64,000 nt of DNA from Streptomyces sp. V4I2. Its GTDB lineage: Bacteria; Actinomycetota; Actinomycetes; Streptomycetales; Streptomycetaceae. Positions 17,352-26,380 of this stretch are shown here, one piece after another. The notes under the pieces are model-generated. The model had not been told where the DNA came from. It saw only the letters and a list, made by a program, of their open reading frames with translations, and did not search any database. A program made the translations under genes and the position numbers. Location of the stretch: contig NZ_JAUSZM010000003.1 of the NCBI RefSeq assembly GCF_030817655.1, forward strand, positions 8,122,001 through 8,186,000, given 5' to 3'. The first letter of the stretch is position 1. Every line of letters starts with the position of its first letter.

Positions 17352-17980
17352 CCCCCGGCACACCAGCCCGCGCGCTCCGCGTGCCGCAGCAGGGCGGGTG
17401 TGCCGAGCCGCGCCCAGGGGAACGGGCTGCCGACCGCGCCCCGGGCATCGGTCACATGGACCAGTACGCGTTCGTCGAGGTCCAGCTCCGGCACCGTCTC
17501 GGCGATCAACAGGCCTCCAGGACACAGGAGTTCGTGCATCCGGGCGAGCAGTGCCCGCGGGTCGCCGCCGATTCCCACGTTGCCGTCGATCAGCAGCGCG
17601 GTGCCCCATCGGCCCTCGCCGGGCAGTGGCTCGAAGACCGAGCGCCGCAGTGCCGGTCCGCCGAGCGCCCCCGTCCGGGAGACGGCCGCCTCGCTGACGT
17701 CGATGCCGAGCACCCGCCGTCCCCGCGTACCCAGGGCCGCGACCAGGCGCCCCGGTCCGCAGCCGACGTCGAGCACCGCGCCCTCGCAGCGCCGCAGCAC
17801 CTCCAGGTCCGCCGCGTCGGCGTCCGCGCACCAGCGCTCCACGTCCAGCGGGAGCAGCCAGCCGTCGGCGCGGCGCAGGAAGAGCGGGCCGCGGCCGGTG
17901 CGCAGGGCGTCCGCGTAGGGGTCGGCGGACCAGGGTTCGGCGAGGGGCGCCCGCTGCCGGGCGATCCGTACGGTGCTCAT
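17207..17980 (-). CDS. Class I SAM-dependent methyltransferase
   Basis: A 257-residue protein with the SAM-binding motif I VLDVGCGPGRLVAAL near residues 69-83, followed by LGIDVSEAAV (acidic ribose-binding position) and a later LCPGGLLIAET strand. The methyl acceptor is unknown. Its last 48 codons run antisense over the end of the 16890 gene and give a Ser-rich, low-similarity tail, so the useful fold probably ends near residue 222. The start at 17980 overlaps the stop of the next upstream gene by 4 bp, placing it last in a three-gene unit with two sugar transferases. Confidence 0.85.
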   Translation of the reverse strand: MSTVRIARQRAPLAEPWSADPYADALRTGRGPLFLRRADGWLLPLDVERWCADADAADLEVLRRCEGAVLDVGCGPGRLVAALGTRGRRVLGIDVSEAAVSRTGALGGPALRRSVFEPLPGEGRWGTALLIDGNVGIGGDPRALLARMHELLCPGGLLIAETVPELDLDERVLVHVTDARGAVGSPFPWARLGTPALLRHAERAGWCAGGQWAAGGRSFVALRSRSTSSSAEPPNSAAVSSSQRVRKPSADRPVAEG

Positions 17981-18597
17981 CGGGCCCCGGCCGCACTGAT
18001 CCGTGCCAGCTCAGCGGCGAACCGCCCGCCGGGCGTGGTCCGGGCGACGGCTTCCGCGTCGCCCGCCGTGTCCACGTCCCTGAGGCGCGGCAGGTCCCGC
18101 ACCCGCAGCCCGGCGAGCCGCGCACGCTGCACGGCCCCCGTCGAGGGCGTCGACATCGGCACGCCCAACACCAGGGCGGTGTCCGGTGCGGCCAGCCCCA
18201 GCGCCCAGAAGCCGCCGTCCTCGGCGGCCCCGAAGTACGCGTCGCAGTCCGCGAAGTCGACGGTGAGCAGCTCCGGCGTCACCTGCGGGGTGTCCATGCC
18301 GATGAGCAGGGCCGGTCCCTCGCAGCCCGCGAAGGCGGCGGCCAGCCGTTCGTCGAGGGCGCCCGCGCACTGTCGTACGACCTCGAATCCGGGCGGCAGC
18401 CAAGGGCCGGGCTCGCCCTCCAGGACCAGGACCCGGCGCCGTGCGGGCGTCCGCGCCACGGTGTCGAGGGTGTCCGCCAGGGCCGCCTCCGCGAGCGTGG
18501 CCGCCTCCCGGGGGGTGAACGGCGGGGTCAGCCGGGTCTTGACCCGGCCCGGGCGGGGCTCCTTGGCGATGACGAGGAGCGTGGGCGAGAGCGTCAC
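17977..18597 (-). CDS. TIGR04282/DUF2064-family glycosyltransferase-like protein
   Basis: A 206-residue protein of the nucleotidyl/glycosyl-transferase fold: an N-terminal VIAKEPRPGRVKTRLTPPF, a central LLIGMDTPQVTPELL, and AAEDGGFWALGL. These are the hallmarks of the DUF2064 (TIGR04282) group, sometimes named for arsenosugar synthesis. It may activate or transfer a sugar; the real reaction is unknown here. The GTG start overlaps the upstream GT2 stop by 4 bp, and its own stop overlaps the methyltransferase start. A DUF2064 protein beside a GT2 enzyme and a methyltransferase is an arrangement I have met in other actinomycetes. Confidence 0.8.
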   Translation of the reverse strand: MTLSPTLLVIAKEPRPGRVKTRLTPPFTPREAATLAEAALADTLDTVARTPARRRVLVLEGEPGPWLPPGFEVVRQCAGALDERLAAAFAGCEGPALLIGMDTPQVTPELLTVDFADCDAYFGAAEDGGFWALGLAAPDTALVLGVPMSTPSTGAVQRARLAGLRVRDLPRLRDVDTAGDAEAVARTTPGGRFAAELARISAAGAR

Positions 18598-19319
18598 GCG
18601 CGGATTCCCTTCTCGGTGGCCGTCCCGGTCTCGGTCAGTACGCGGCTCATGTCCCGTACCGCCTGCCAGGTGCCGCGCCAGGTGCCGGTCACCTTGGAGG
18701 CGCCGGTGCGCGGGCGGTAGGGGACGTCGTGTTCGGCGATCCGCCAGCCCGCGTCGGCCGCGCGCACGACCATCTCCAGCGGATAGCCGCTGCGCCGGTC
18801 CGTGAGGCCGAGGGCGAGCAGGGACTCGCGGCGGGCGGCGCGCAGCGGGCCGAGGTCGTGCAGGCGCAGCCCGGTGCGGCGGCGGAGCAGCCGGGTCAGG
18901 GCGAGGTTGCCCGCCCGGGCGTGCGGCGGCCAGGCGCCGCGGGTCTGCGGGCGGCGCCGGCCGAGGACCAGGTCCGCCGTACCGCCCGCGACCTCGCGCA
19001 CGAACGGCACCAGGTCGGCCGGGTCCAGGGACGCGTCGCAGTCGCAGAAGCAGACGAGGTCGGCCGTGGCGGCCGTCAGGCCCGCATGGCAGGCGGCGCC
19101 GAATCCGCGCCGCTCCTCGTGCACGACGTTCGCGCCGAGGGCGTGCGCGATGCGGGCCGAGCCGTCGGTGGACCCGTTGTCCACGACCAGCGCCCGCCAG
19201 CCGGGCGGGATGCGCTCCAGCACCCACGGCAGCGCCGCGGCCTCGTCGAGACAGGGAAGCACGACGTCCACGGACACGGGGTCCGGAACAGGATCGGAAG
19301 AGGTCGTCACGGCTCTCAC
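18594..19319 (-). CDS. Family 2 glycosyltransferase
   Basis: A 241-residue GT2 enzyme. The nucleotide-sugar strand reads VDVVLPCLDEAAALPWVLE, followed by VVDNGSTDGSARIA and the DXD-like motif CFCDCDASLDPADL. A later GYPLEMVVRAADAGWRIAE segment resembles polyprenyl-phosphate mannosyl/glucosyl transferases. No membrane anchor is present. It is the first gene of a three-gene unit (GT2, DUF2064, methyltransferase) reading away from the response-regulator gene at 19423. It probably makes a lipid-linked sugar or modifies a small acceptor; the donor and acceptor are unknown. Confidence 0.85.
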   Translation of the reverse strand: MRAVTTSSDPVPDPVSVDVVLPCLDEAAALPWVLERIPPGWRALVVDNGSTDGSARIAHALGANVVHEERRGFGAACHAGLTAATADLVCFCDCDASLDPADLVPFVREVAGGTADLVLGRRRPQTRGAWPPHARAGNLALTRLLRRRTGLRLHDLGPLRAARRESLLALGLTDRRSGYPLEMVVRAADAGWRIAEHDVPYRPRTGASKVTGTWRGTWQAVRDMSRVLTETGTATEKGIRA

Positions 19320-19327
19320 CCTACGAA

Positions 19328-19367
19328 TACGAAACGGACATACCGGACCTCGGCTTCTTACGAAACG
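19328..19367. promoter_or_regulatory. Direct repeat in the divergent GT2/response-regulator promoter
   Basis: TACGAAACG occurs at 19328-19336 and again at 19359-19367, exactly 31 bp apart (about three helical turns), in the 103-bp gap between the divergent GT2 and response-regulator genes. Direct repeats spaced by whole turns are usual sites for OmpR-type response regulators, so self-regulation is plausible. Confidence 0.4.
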
Positions 19368-19422
19368 CGGACGTCAGAAGCCCGGGACCCCGGCGGAGCG
19401 CCCGGGGTGCCAGGCTGGCGGC

Positions 19423-20130
19423 ATGGAGCAGCAGCAGCAGTTCGAACGGGCCGGCGCCCGGGTGCTCGTCGTGGACGACGACCCGACCGTCGCCGAGGTC
19501 GTCTCCGGGTACCTCGACCGGGCCGGATACGTGGTGGACCGCGCCGGGGACGGGCCCGACGCGCTCGCCCGGGCCGCCGCGCACTGGCCGGACCTCGTCG
19601 TCCTCGACCTGATGCTGCCGGGCATGGACGGCCTCGAAGTGTGCCGCCGGATGCGCGGGCGCGGCCCCGTGCCGGTCATCATGCTCACCGCGCGCGGCGA
19701 CGAGGACGACCGCATCCTCGGCCTGGAGATCGGCGCCGACGACTACGTCACCAAACCCTTCAGCCCCCGCGAACTCGTCCTGCGCGTGGAGTCCGTACTG
19801 CGCCGCGCCCGTCCCGCCCAGCCGTCGGGAACCCTGCGGGCAGCCGGGCTCTCGGTGGACCCGGCGGCCCGCCGCGCCGCCAAGAACGGCGCCGAACTCG
19901 CCCTCACCGTCCGGGAGTTCGACCTCCTCGCCTTCTTCCTGCGGTACCCCGGCCGGGTCTTCAGCCGCGAGGACCTGATGCGCGAGGTGTGGGGCTGGGA
20001 CTTCGGCGACCTGTCGACCGTGACCGTCCATGTCCGGCGGCTGCGCGGCAAGGTCGAGGACGATCCGGCCCGACCCCGTCTGATCCAGACCGTGTGGGGC
20101 GTCGGCTATCGCTTCGAAGGCGAGGCGTGA
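19423..20130 (+). CDS. OmpR/PhoB-family response regulator
   Basis: A 235-residue response regulator. The receiver domain (residues 12-125) has the acidic pair VVDDDPT, phosphoacceptor Asp in VVLDLMLPGMDG, and Lys in YVTKPFSPREL. The winged-helix DNA-binding domain follows (LTVREFDLLAFFLRY, VTVHVRRLRGKVE, QTVWGVGYRF). The ATG at 19423 places a short Gln run before the receiver domain and leaves a 103-bp promoter region. The sensor kinase follows after 2 bp, so the two form a two-component pair. Regulation of the neighbouring glycosyltransferase/oxidoreductase genes is inferred from position only. Confidence 0.93.
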   Translation: MEQQQQFERAGARVLVVDDDPTVAEVVSGYLDRAGYVVDRAGDGPDALARAAAHWPDLVVLDLMLPGMDGLEVCRRMRGRGPVPVIMLTARGDEDDRILGLEIGADDYVTKPFSPRELVLRVESVLRRARPAQPSGTLRAAGLSVDPAARRAAKNGAELALTVREFDLLAFFLRYPGRVFSREDLMREVWGWDFGDLSTVTVHVRRLRGKVEDDPARPRLIQTVWGVGYRFEGEA

Positions 20131-20132
20131 CC

Positions 20133-21245
20133 ATGAGCGACACCCTCCTCATCGCCCTGTTCGCCTTCCTCGGCGCCGCCACCGTCGGTGTGCTCGGCGC
20201 GGGCGTGCTGCTCCTCATTCGACGGCGCTCGGTCGTCGCGCACCTCGCCGTGGTCGCCTCCGTCGCCGTCACCGCGATGCTCGCCGGCACCCTCGCCGTC
20301 GCGCAGGCGATGTTCCTGTCCGCACACGACCTGAAGGTCGTCACCACGGTCGTCGCGATGGCCGCCGTAGTCTCCCTGGCCACCGCCCTGCTGCTCGGCC
20401 GCTGGGCCGTCGGCCGCAGCCGCGCCCTGGCGCTCGCCGCCCGGTCCTTCGGCGACGGCGGCGACTTCACCTCGCCCGACGGCCCGTCCACCGCCGAACT
20501 CGTCGAGCTGAGCCGCGAGTTGGAGGCGACCAGCGCAAAGCTCGCCGAGTCCCGGGAACGCGAACGTGCCCTGGAGACCTCCCGGCGTGAACTGGTCGCG
20601 TGGATCTCGCACGACCTGCGCACCCCCTTGGCCGGCCTGCGCGCGATGTCCGAGGCCCTCGAGGACGGCGTCGCCGCCGACCCCTCCCGCTACCTCAGAC
20701 AGATCCGCACCGAGGTCGAACGCCTCAACGGCATGGTCGGCGACCTCTTCGAGCTCTCCCGCATCCACGCCGGGGCGCTGGCGCTGAGCACCAGCCGCAT
20801 CTCCCTGTACGACCTCGTCGGCGACGCGCTCGCGGGCGTCGACCCGCTGGCGCGCGAGTGCGGCGTACGGCTGGTCGGCGACCGGGTCGAGCCCGTGCCG
20901 GTCGAGGTGGACGGCAAGGAGATGAGCCGGGTGCTGGGCAACCTGCTCGTGAACGCCATCCGCCGCACTCCCGCCGACGGCACCGTCGCGATCGCCGCCG
21001 AGCGCCGCCCCGACGGGGTCGTCCTGTCCGTCACCGACGGCTGCGGCGGCATCCCCGAGGAGGACCTGCCCCGCGTCTTCGACACCGGATGGCGCGGCAC
21101 GCACGCCCGGACCCCGCCCGCCGGCGCCGGTCTCGGCCTCGCCATCGTGCGCGGGATCGTGGAGGCCCACCGCGGGCAGGCCACCGTACGCAATGTCAAC
21201 GGCGGCTGCCGCTTCGAGGTGACACTGCCGCCCGCCGAGGTCTGA
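20133..21245 (+). CDS. Sensor histidine kinase, partner of the 19423 regulator
   Basis: A 370-residue kinase with three hydrophobic segments in the first 95 residues and almost no extracellular loop, suggesting membrane or intracellular sensing. The phosphoacceptor His is in AWISHDLRTPLAGL, followed by the HATPase domain: N box NLLVNAIRRTP, G1 VTDGCGGIPEED, G2 GAGLGLAIV. The ATG lies 2 bp after the regulator stop. The ATPase motifs are complete, though the N box has ILE-Arg in place of the usual Asn-Ala-x-Lys/Arg spacing, a common variant. Confidence 0.92.
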   Translation: MSDTLLIALFAFLGAATVGVLGAGVLLLIRRRSVVAHLAVVASVAVTAMLAGTLAVAQAMFLSAHDLKVVTTVVAMAAVVSLATALLLGRWAVGRSRALALAARSFGDGGDFTSPDGPSTAELVELSRELEATSAKLAESRERERALETSRRELVAWISHDLRTPLAGLRAMSEALEDGVAADPSRYLRQIRTEVERLNGMVGDLFELSRIHAGALALSTSRISLYDLVGDALAGVDPLARECGVRLVGDRVEPVPVEVDGKEMSRVLGNLLVNAIRRTPADGTVAIAAERRPDGVVLSVTDGCGGIPEEDLPRVFDTGWRGTHARTPPAGAGLGLAIVRGIVEAHRGQATVRNVNGGCRFEVTLPPAEV

Positions 21246-21315
21246 CCCTCGTGCCATGGGTCCAGGCCGCCTTACACTGGGACACAAGGGACCTTCGTGA
21301 CATATCGGAACCGCC

Positions 21316-22311
21316 GTGCGCTGTCAGCGGATGTTCGTACTGGCCCTCGCCCTGGTCCTCGTGTCGGTGCCCGCGCTCTCCGCGCGCGCACAGGGTGAGG
21401 AGATCCCGCGCGGCCCCACCTTCGGCGCGCGCGCCCTGCAGGCGCTGATCGACGGTATCCAGTTCGGTGTCATCATCGCGATCACCTCGGTCGGACTCTC
21501 GCTGATCTTCGGCACCATCCACCTGATCAACTTCGCGCACGGCGAGTTCGTCACGATCGGCGCCACCTTCGCGTTCTTCCTCAACGCCTCCGCGGCCGGT
21601 CCGGGCTGGCACCTGATCCCCGCCGCCCTCGCCGCGGTGGTCTTCGGTGCCCTGCTGGGCGCGGCCGTCGACTGGGGCCTGTGGCGGCCGCTGCGGGCCC
21701 GGGGCACCGGGCTGATCAACATGTTCATCGTCACCATCGGGCTCTCGCTGGTGCTGCGGCACGTCGTGCTCGTGCTGTACGGGACCCGGCCCGCCTCCTA
21801 CGCGCAGTACGACATCCAGAGCACGATCGGCCTGGGACCGGCCAGCATCACCCCCCGGGACCTCACGGTCACCCTGCTCGCCGTGCTGGTGCTGCTCGGC
21901 GTCGCCATGCTGCTGCAGAAGACACGCATCGGCACGGCGGTCCGGGCCGTCTCCGCCAACCGCGATCTCGCGGAGGCCACGGGCATCGACGTGCAGCGGG
22001 TGGTGCTGTTCGTGTGGATGCTCGGCGGCGGGCTGGCCGCACTCGGCGGGGTCTTCTTCGGCCTCGTCGAGATCGTCACCTGGGACATGGGCTTCAAGCT
22101 GCTGCTGCTCATGTTCGCGGGAATCATCCTGGGCGGACTCGGCTCCGCCTACGGCGCGATGGTCGGCAGCCTCGTCATCGGCATCGTCGCCCAGATGTCC
22201 ACCCTGTGGTTCCCGGTCGACCTGCAGTACGCGTGGGCGCTGCTGGTCCTCATCGTCGTCCTGCTCGTCCGGCCGCAGGGCATCCTCGGCCGGGCCGAAC
22301 GCGTCGGGTGA
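21316..22311 (+). CDS. livH: Branched-chain amino-acid ABC permease LivH
   Basis: A 331-residue permease with an extra N-terminal signal-like segment (FVLALALVLVSVPALSARA) before the usual LivH core. Characteristic stretches are GLSLIFGTIHLINFAHGEF and AVRAVSANRDLAEATGID. It forms the channel with LivM (22323) and is driven by LivG and LivF. The start is a GTG with only weak ribosome binding site support. A TACACT hexamer at 21273-21278 could be part of the promoter. The binding protein LivJ is encoded convergently at the other end of the cluster. Confidence 0.92.
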   Translation: MRCQRMFVLALALVLVSVPALSARAQGEEIPRGPTFGARALQALIDGIQFGVIIAITSVGLSLIFGTIHLINFAHGEFVTIGATFAFFLNASAAGPGWHLIPAALAAVVFGALLGAAVDWGLWRPLRARGTGLINMFIVTIGLSLVLRHVVLVLYGTRPASYAQYDIQSTIGLGPASITPRDLTVTLLAVLVLLGVAMLLQKTRIGTAVRAVSANRDLAEATGIDVQRVVLFVWMLGGGLAALGGVFFGLVEIVTWDMGFKLLLLMFAGIILGGLGSAYGAMVGSLVIGIVAQMSTLWFPVDLQYAWALLVLIVVLLVRPQGILGRAERVG

Positions 22312-22322
22312 GGGGTGGCGCC

Positions 22323-23315
22323 ATGGACTTCTCGGCCATCCTCTCCGACGCCCTGCGTTCCGGCATCGGCCCCATCGCCGCCGTCTACGCACTCGCCGCG
22401 ATGGGGCTGAACCTGCACTTCGGATACACCGGCCTGCTGAACTTCGGCCAGGTCGGCTTCATGCTGGTCGGCGGCTACGGCCTCGCCATCACGGTGTCGA
22501 CGTACGACGGCCCGATGTGGCTCGGTGTCCTGGGCGGCATCGCCTGCGCGATCGTGCTGGCCCTGCTGCTCGGCCTGCCCACCCTGCGGCTGCGCGCCGA
22601 CTATCTCGCGATCACCACCATCGCGGCGGGGGAGACACTGCGGCTGTTCTACCGGTCCAGCTGGGCCGAGCCGGTCACCGGCGGGGTGTTCGGGCTGCAG
22701 AGGTTCGCGAAGGACTTCTACGACCTCAGCCCCATCGAGCGCGGCACCTACGGGGTGTGGCTGGTGAAGTTCAGCTCCCGCGACCTGTGGGTGATGAGCG
22801 TCGGATGGGCGCTGGTGCTCGTGGTCGGAGTGCTGCTCGCCCTGCTGATCCACAGCCCGTGGGGCCGTGTCATCCGGTCGATCCGTGACGACGAGGTCGC
22901 CGCGCGCAGCCTCGGCAAGAACGTCTACGCGTACAAGATGCAGAGCCTCGTGCTGGGCGGTGTCATCGGAGCGGTCGCGGGCATGGTGCAGGCGATCCAG
23001 GTGCAGTCCGTGAACCCGGACAACTTCGATCCGGGCGTCACGTTCTTCCTCTACACGCTGCTCGTACTCGGAGGTGCCGGGCGGATCCTCGGGCCGGTCG
23101 TCGGCTCGATCCTGTTCTGGTTCGTCCTCAGCTTCCTCGACAGCGCGCTGCGGCAGGCCATCGACGCCGAGTACATCTCGCCGGACCTCATCAGCACCTC
23201 GGAGGTCGGCGCGGTGCGCTTCGCCCTGGTCGGGGTCGCCCTGATCCTTCTTGTCGCGTTCAGGCCGCAGGGCATTCTCGGCAGCCGGAAGGAGATGCTG
23301 CTCAGTGACCGCTGA
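22323..23315 (+). CDS. livM: Branched-chain amino-acid ABC permease LivM
   Basis: A 330-residue permease with about ten membrane segments. LivM hallmarks include GLNLHFGYTGLLNFGQVGFM near the start, RADYLAITTIAAGETLRL, and the loop SPWGRVIRSIRDDEVAARSLG. It follows livH by 11 bp and overlaps livG by 11 bp. It works as the second channel subunit for uptake of leucine, isoleucine, valine or a related amino-acid or amide ligand. The true ligand of LIV-family systems varies. Confidence 0.92.
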   Translation: MDFSAILSDALRSGIGPIAAVYALAAMGLNLHFGYTGLLNFGQVGFMLVGGYGLAITVSTYDGPMWLGVLGGIACAIVLALLLGLPTLRLRADYLAITTIAAGETLRLFYRSSWAEPVTGGVFGLQRFAKDFYDLSPIERGTYGVWLVKFSSRDLWVMSVGWALVLVVGVLLALLIHSPWGRVIRSIRDDEVAARSLGKNVYAYKMQSLVLGGVIGAVAGMVQAIQVQSVNPDNFDPGVTFFLYTLLVLGGAGRILGPVVGSILFWFVLSFLDSALRQAIDAEYISPDLISTSEVGAVRFALVGVALILLVAFRPQGILGSRKEMLLSDR

Positions 23316-24171
23316 CCGGGTTGTGTCCCACGCCGGCCGGCTCTCCGGGATCGCTCCCGAGCCGGGGGTGCGCAAGCCCGACCCCCTGCTGGTCCTGGAC
23401 CAGGTGACCCGTACCTTCGGCGGCCTCGTCGCCGTGCGGGTCGAGCACCTGGAGATGCAGCGCGGGGCCATCACGGCGCTCATCGGGCCCAACGGCGCCG
23501 GCAAGACCACGCTGTTCAACGTGATCAGCGGATTCGACCGGGCCGACGGCGGTAGTTGGTCGTTCGACGGACAGCCTCTCACCGGCTCCCCGGCGCACCG
23601 GGTGGCGCGGCGGGGACTGGTCCGCACGTTCCAGCTCACCAGGACACCCGCCCGGCTCACCGTGATGGAGAACATGCTGCTCGCCGCGCCCGGCCAACGC
23701 GGCGAGCGGACGCTGCCCGCGCTGCTGCGACCCCTGTGGCGCGGGCAGGAGCGGGACTTCGAGCGCCGGGCCGACGAACTGCTGGACCGGTTCCGGCTCG
23801 CGCCCCTGCGCGACGACCATGCCGGCACGCTCTCCGGCGGTCAGCGCAAACTGCTGGAACTGGCCCGCGCGCTGATGGCCCGGCCCGTCATGATCATGCT
23901 CGACGAGCCGATGGCCGGGGTGAACCCCGCGCTGACCCAGTCGTTGCTCGGGCACATCACCGAGCTGCGGGACGAGGGACTGTCGGTGTGCTTCGTCGAG
24001 CACGACATGGACGTGGTGATGGACATCAGCGACTGGGTGGCCGTCATGGCCGACGGCCGCCTGGTGGCCGAGGGCCCACCGCACACGATCGGCAGGAACG
24101 CCGCGGTCGTGGACGCCTACCTGGGCAAGCGGCACGACGAACCGGGGACGGCGACCGAGGAGAAGGAGTAG
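23305..24171 (+). CDS. livG: Branched-chain amino-acid ABC ATPase LivG
   Basis: A 288-residue ATPase: Walker A GPNGAGKTTLFN, the LivG-type RTFQLTRTPARLTVMEN Q-loop region, signature LSGGQRKLLE, Walker B VMIMLDEPMAGVNP and switch His in FVEHDMDVVMDI. The GTG at 23305 has GGAAGGAGA about 12 bases upstream and lies within the end of livM. About 28 extra N-terminal residues precede the domain. It is followed by livF after 2 bp. Confidence 0.92.
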   Translation: MTADRVVSHAGRLSGIAPEPGVRKPDPLLVLDQVTRTFGGLVAVRVEHLEMQRGAITALIGPNGAGKTTLFNVISGFDRADGGSWSFDGQPLTGSPAHRVARRGLVRTFQLTRTPARLTVMENMLLAAPGQRGERTLPALLRPLWRGQERDFERRADELLDRFRLAPLRDDHAGTLSGGQRKLLELARALMARPVMIMLDEPMAGVNPALTQSLLGHITELRDEGLSVCFVEHDMDVVMDISDWVAVMADGRLVAEGPPHTIGRNAAVVDAYLGKRHDEPGTATEEKE

Positions 24172-24173
24172 CG

Positions 24174-24914
<741 letters not shown>

Positions 24915-24919
24915 CTCCC

Positions 24920-24951
24920 GTTCCCGCCGTTCCCGCCGTTCCCGCCGTTCC
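24920..24951. repeat. Short tandem repeat between convergent livF and the binding-protein gene
   Basis: The 9-mer GTTCCCGCC is repeated three and a half times, head to tail, in the 43-bp gap between two convergent stop codons. It has no hairpin. It is a simple sequence repeat, perhaps variable in copy number. Confidence 0.8.
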
Positions 24952-24957
24952 TTCCGG

Positions 24958-26217
24958 TCACTCCTGGGCCGTGCTGGTCTCGGTCCGCAGGGTCTGCAAC
25001 TCTCCCTTGGCGTTGTAGCCATACACCTCGATCGTCGCCTGGCCGGGCTCGCCCGTGTCGGTGAAGTCGAGCGGACCGCTCACGCCGTCGTAGTCGATGT
25101 CCTTGCCGTCGGCCAGCAGTTCCTTGCAGGCGGCGAACGTGGTGCACTTGTCGCCGTCCTTCGTGATCCCGTTGATCTCCTCCACGAAGTCGCCCGGGTC
25201 GTCGGACTCCGCTTTCTCGGCGGCGAGCGCGATGGTCGTCACGCAGTCGAACACCTGCGGAGCGAACTGCAGCTCCTTCAGCTGCGGCGCGAACTTCTTG
25301 AGGTCCTTCACGTACTTCTCGTTCGTCTCGGACGCCGGTGCGGTCCCCTTCATCCCGTCGAGCCTGCCCGGCTGGTTCGGGGCGACCAACCGCGGCAGCT
25401 CCTCGCTCCGCAGCCCGTCGGTGCCGTAGACGCCGATCCGGTCGGGCCCCAGTCCGGACTCGATCATGGCCTGCAGGATCTGCGTGCCCTCCTCGAACGA
25501 GATCACCACGGCGGCGTCCGGCCGCGAGTCCTCCACCTGCTGCACGATCTGGTCGAAGTTCGTCGACTTCGGGTCGTACGTCTCGGCGAGCGTCACCGTC
25601 GCACCGCCGTCCTCGAGTGCGTTCCGGGTGGACTCCAGCAGACCGCGCCCGTAGTCGTCCGCCCGTCCGATCAGGGCCACCCGTTTGTGGCCGTCACCGC
25701 GGATCACATCCGCCAGGACAGGCCCCTGCAACGCGTCGCTCGGGACGGTACGGAAGTAGAAGCCGTCATCCTCGTAGTCGGTGAAGGTGGGTGCGGTGTT
25801 CGACCCCGAACACTGCACGACACCCGCTCCGGTCACCCGGTCGATGAACGACAGCGACATACCGGAGGCCGCGGCGCCGATGATCGCGTCCACGCCCGCG
25901 GCGAGGACCCGGTCGGCCGACTGCACGGCGACGGCCTCCTGGCCCGCCTCGTCTCCGGAGACCACGGTCGGCAACGGCTTGCCCAGCACTCCGCCGGCGT
26001 CGTTGATCGTCTTCATCGCGAACTTCACGGACTCGATCATCGGCGGGCCGAGGTAGGCCAGCTGTCCCGTCTCCGACAGGACGTAGCCGAACTGGAGCTC
26101 ACCATCGCCCGGTTCGGCCGGGACGGCGGACCGCGCGGTGCCCGTCGTACCGCAGAGAGCTATCACAAGAGCGGCCGCGCTCGTGAAGACCGCGGACCGC
26201 CGTATCGACGCTTTCAT
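24958..26217 (-). CDS. Branched-chain amino-acid ABC substrate-binding protein (LivJ type)
   Basis: A 419-residue periplasmic-binding-fold protein of the LIV family. A signal peptide (MKASIRRSAVFTSAAALVIALC) is followed by a mature domain with GYVLSETGQLAYLGPPMIE, AAASGMSLSFIDRVTGAGV and VALIGRADDYGRGLL, which are typical ligand-binding segments. The Cys near residue 22 lacks a small residue just before it, so a lipobox is doubtful. The ATG at 26217 is preferred over the GTG at 26229 because GGAGG lies within that short extension. It is encoded convergently with livHMGF and has its own promoter, so it may be expressed at a higher level than the transporter. Confidence 0.9.
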   Translation of the reverse strand: MKASIRRSAVFTSAAALVIALCGTTGTARSAVPAEPGDGELQFGYVLSETGQLAYLGPPMIESVKFAMKTINDAGGVLGKPLPTVVSGDEAGQEAVAVQSADRVLAAGVDAIIGAAASGMSLSFIDRVTGAGVVQCSGSNTAPTFTDYEDDGFYFRTVPSDALQGPVLADVIRGDGHKRVALIGRADDYGRGLLESTRNALEDGGATVTLAETYDPKSTNFDQIVQQVEDSRPDAAVVISFEEGTQILQAMIESGLGPDRIGVYGTDGLRSEELPRLVAPNQPGRLDGMKGTAPASETNEKYVKDLKKFAPQLKELQFAPQVFDCVTTIALAAEKAESDDPGDFVEEINGITKDGDKCTTFAACKELLADGKDIDYDGVSGPLDFTDTGEPGQATIEVYGYNAKGELQTLRTETSTAQE

Positions 26218-26380
26218 CTCCGCCTCCACTGGGTACAGGCGGCGGTGGTCGACAGGCCGGCCATCCGCCCGCCATCTGTATACGAGCGTAGATCCCGCCC
26301 GGATGCCCGAGAAGTGAAAATTGTCAACTTTTGTGAAGATCTCCCGGTGCCCAACTCGACGATCACGACGATCACGTCGA

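Noticed and set aside
24920..24951. GTTCCCGCC repeats as a CRISPR array
   Set aside because: Units are 9 bp and adjacent with no spacers; there are no cas genes.
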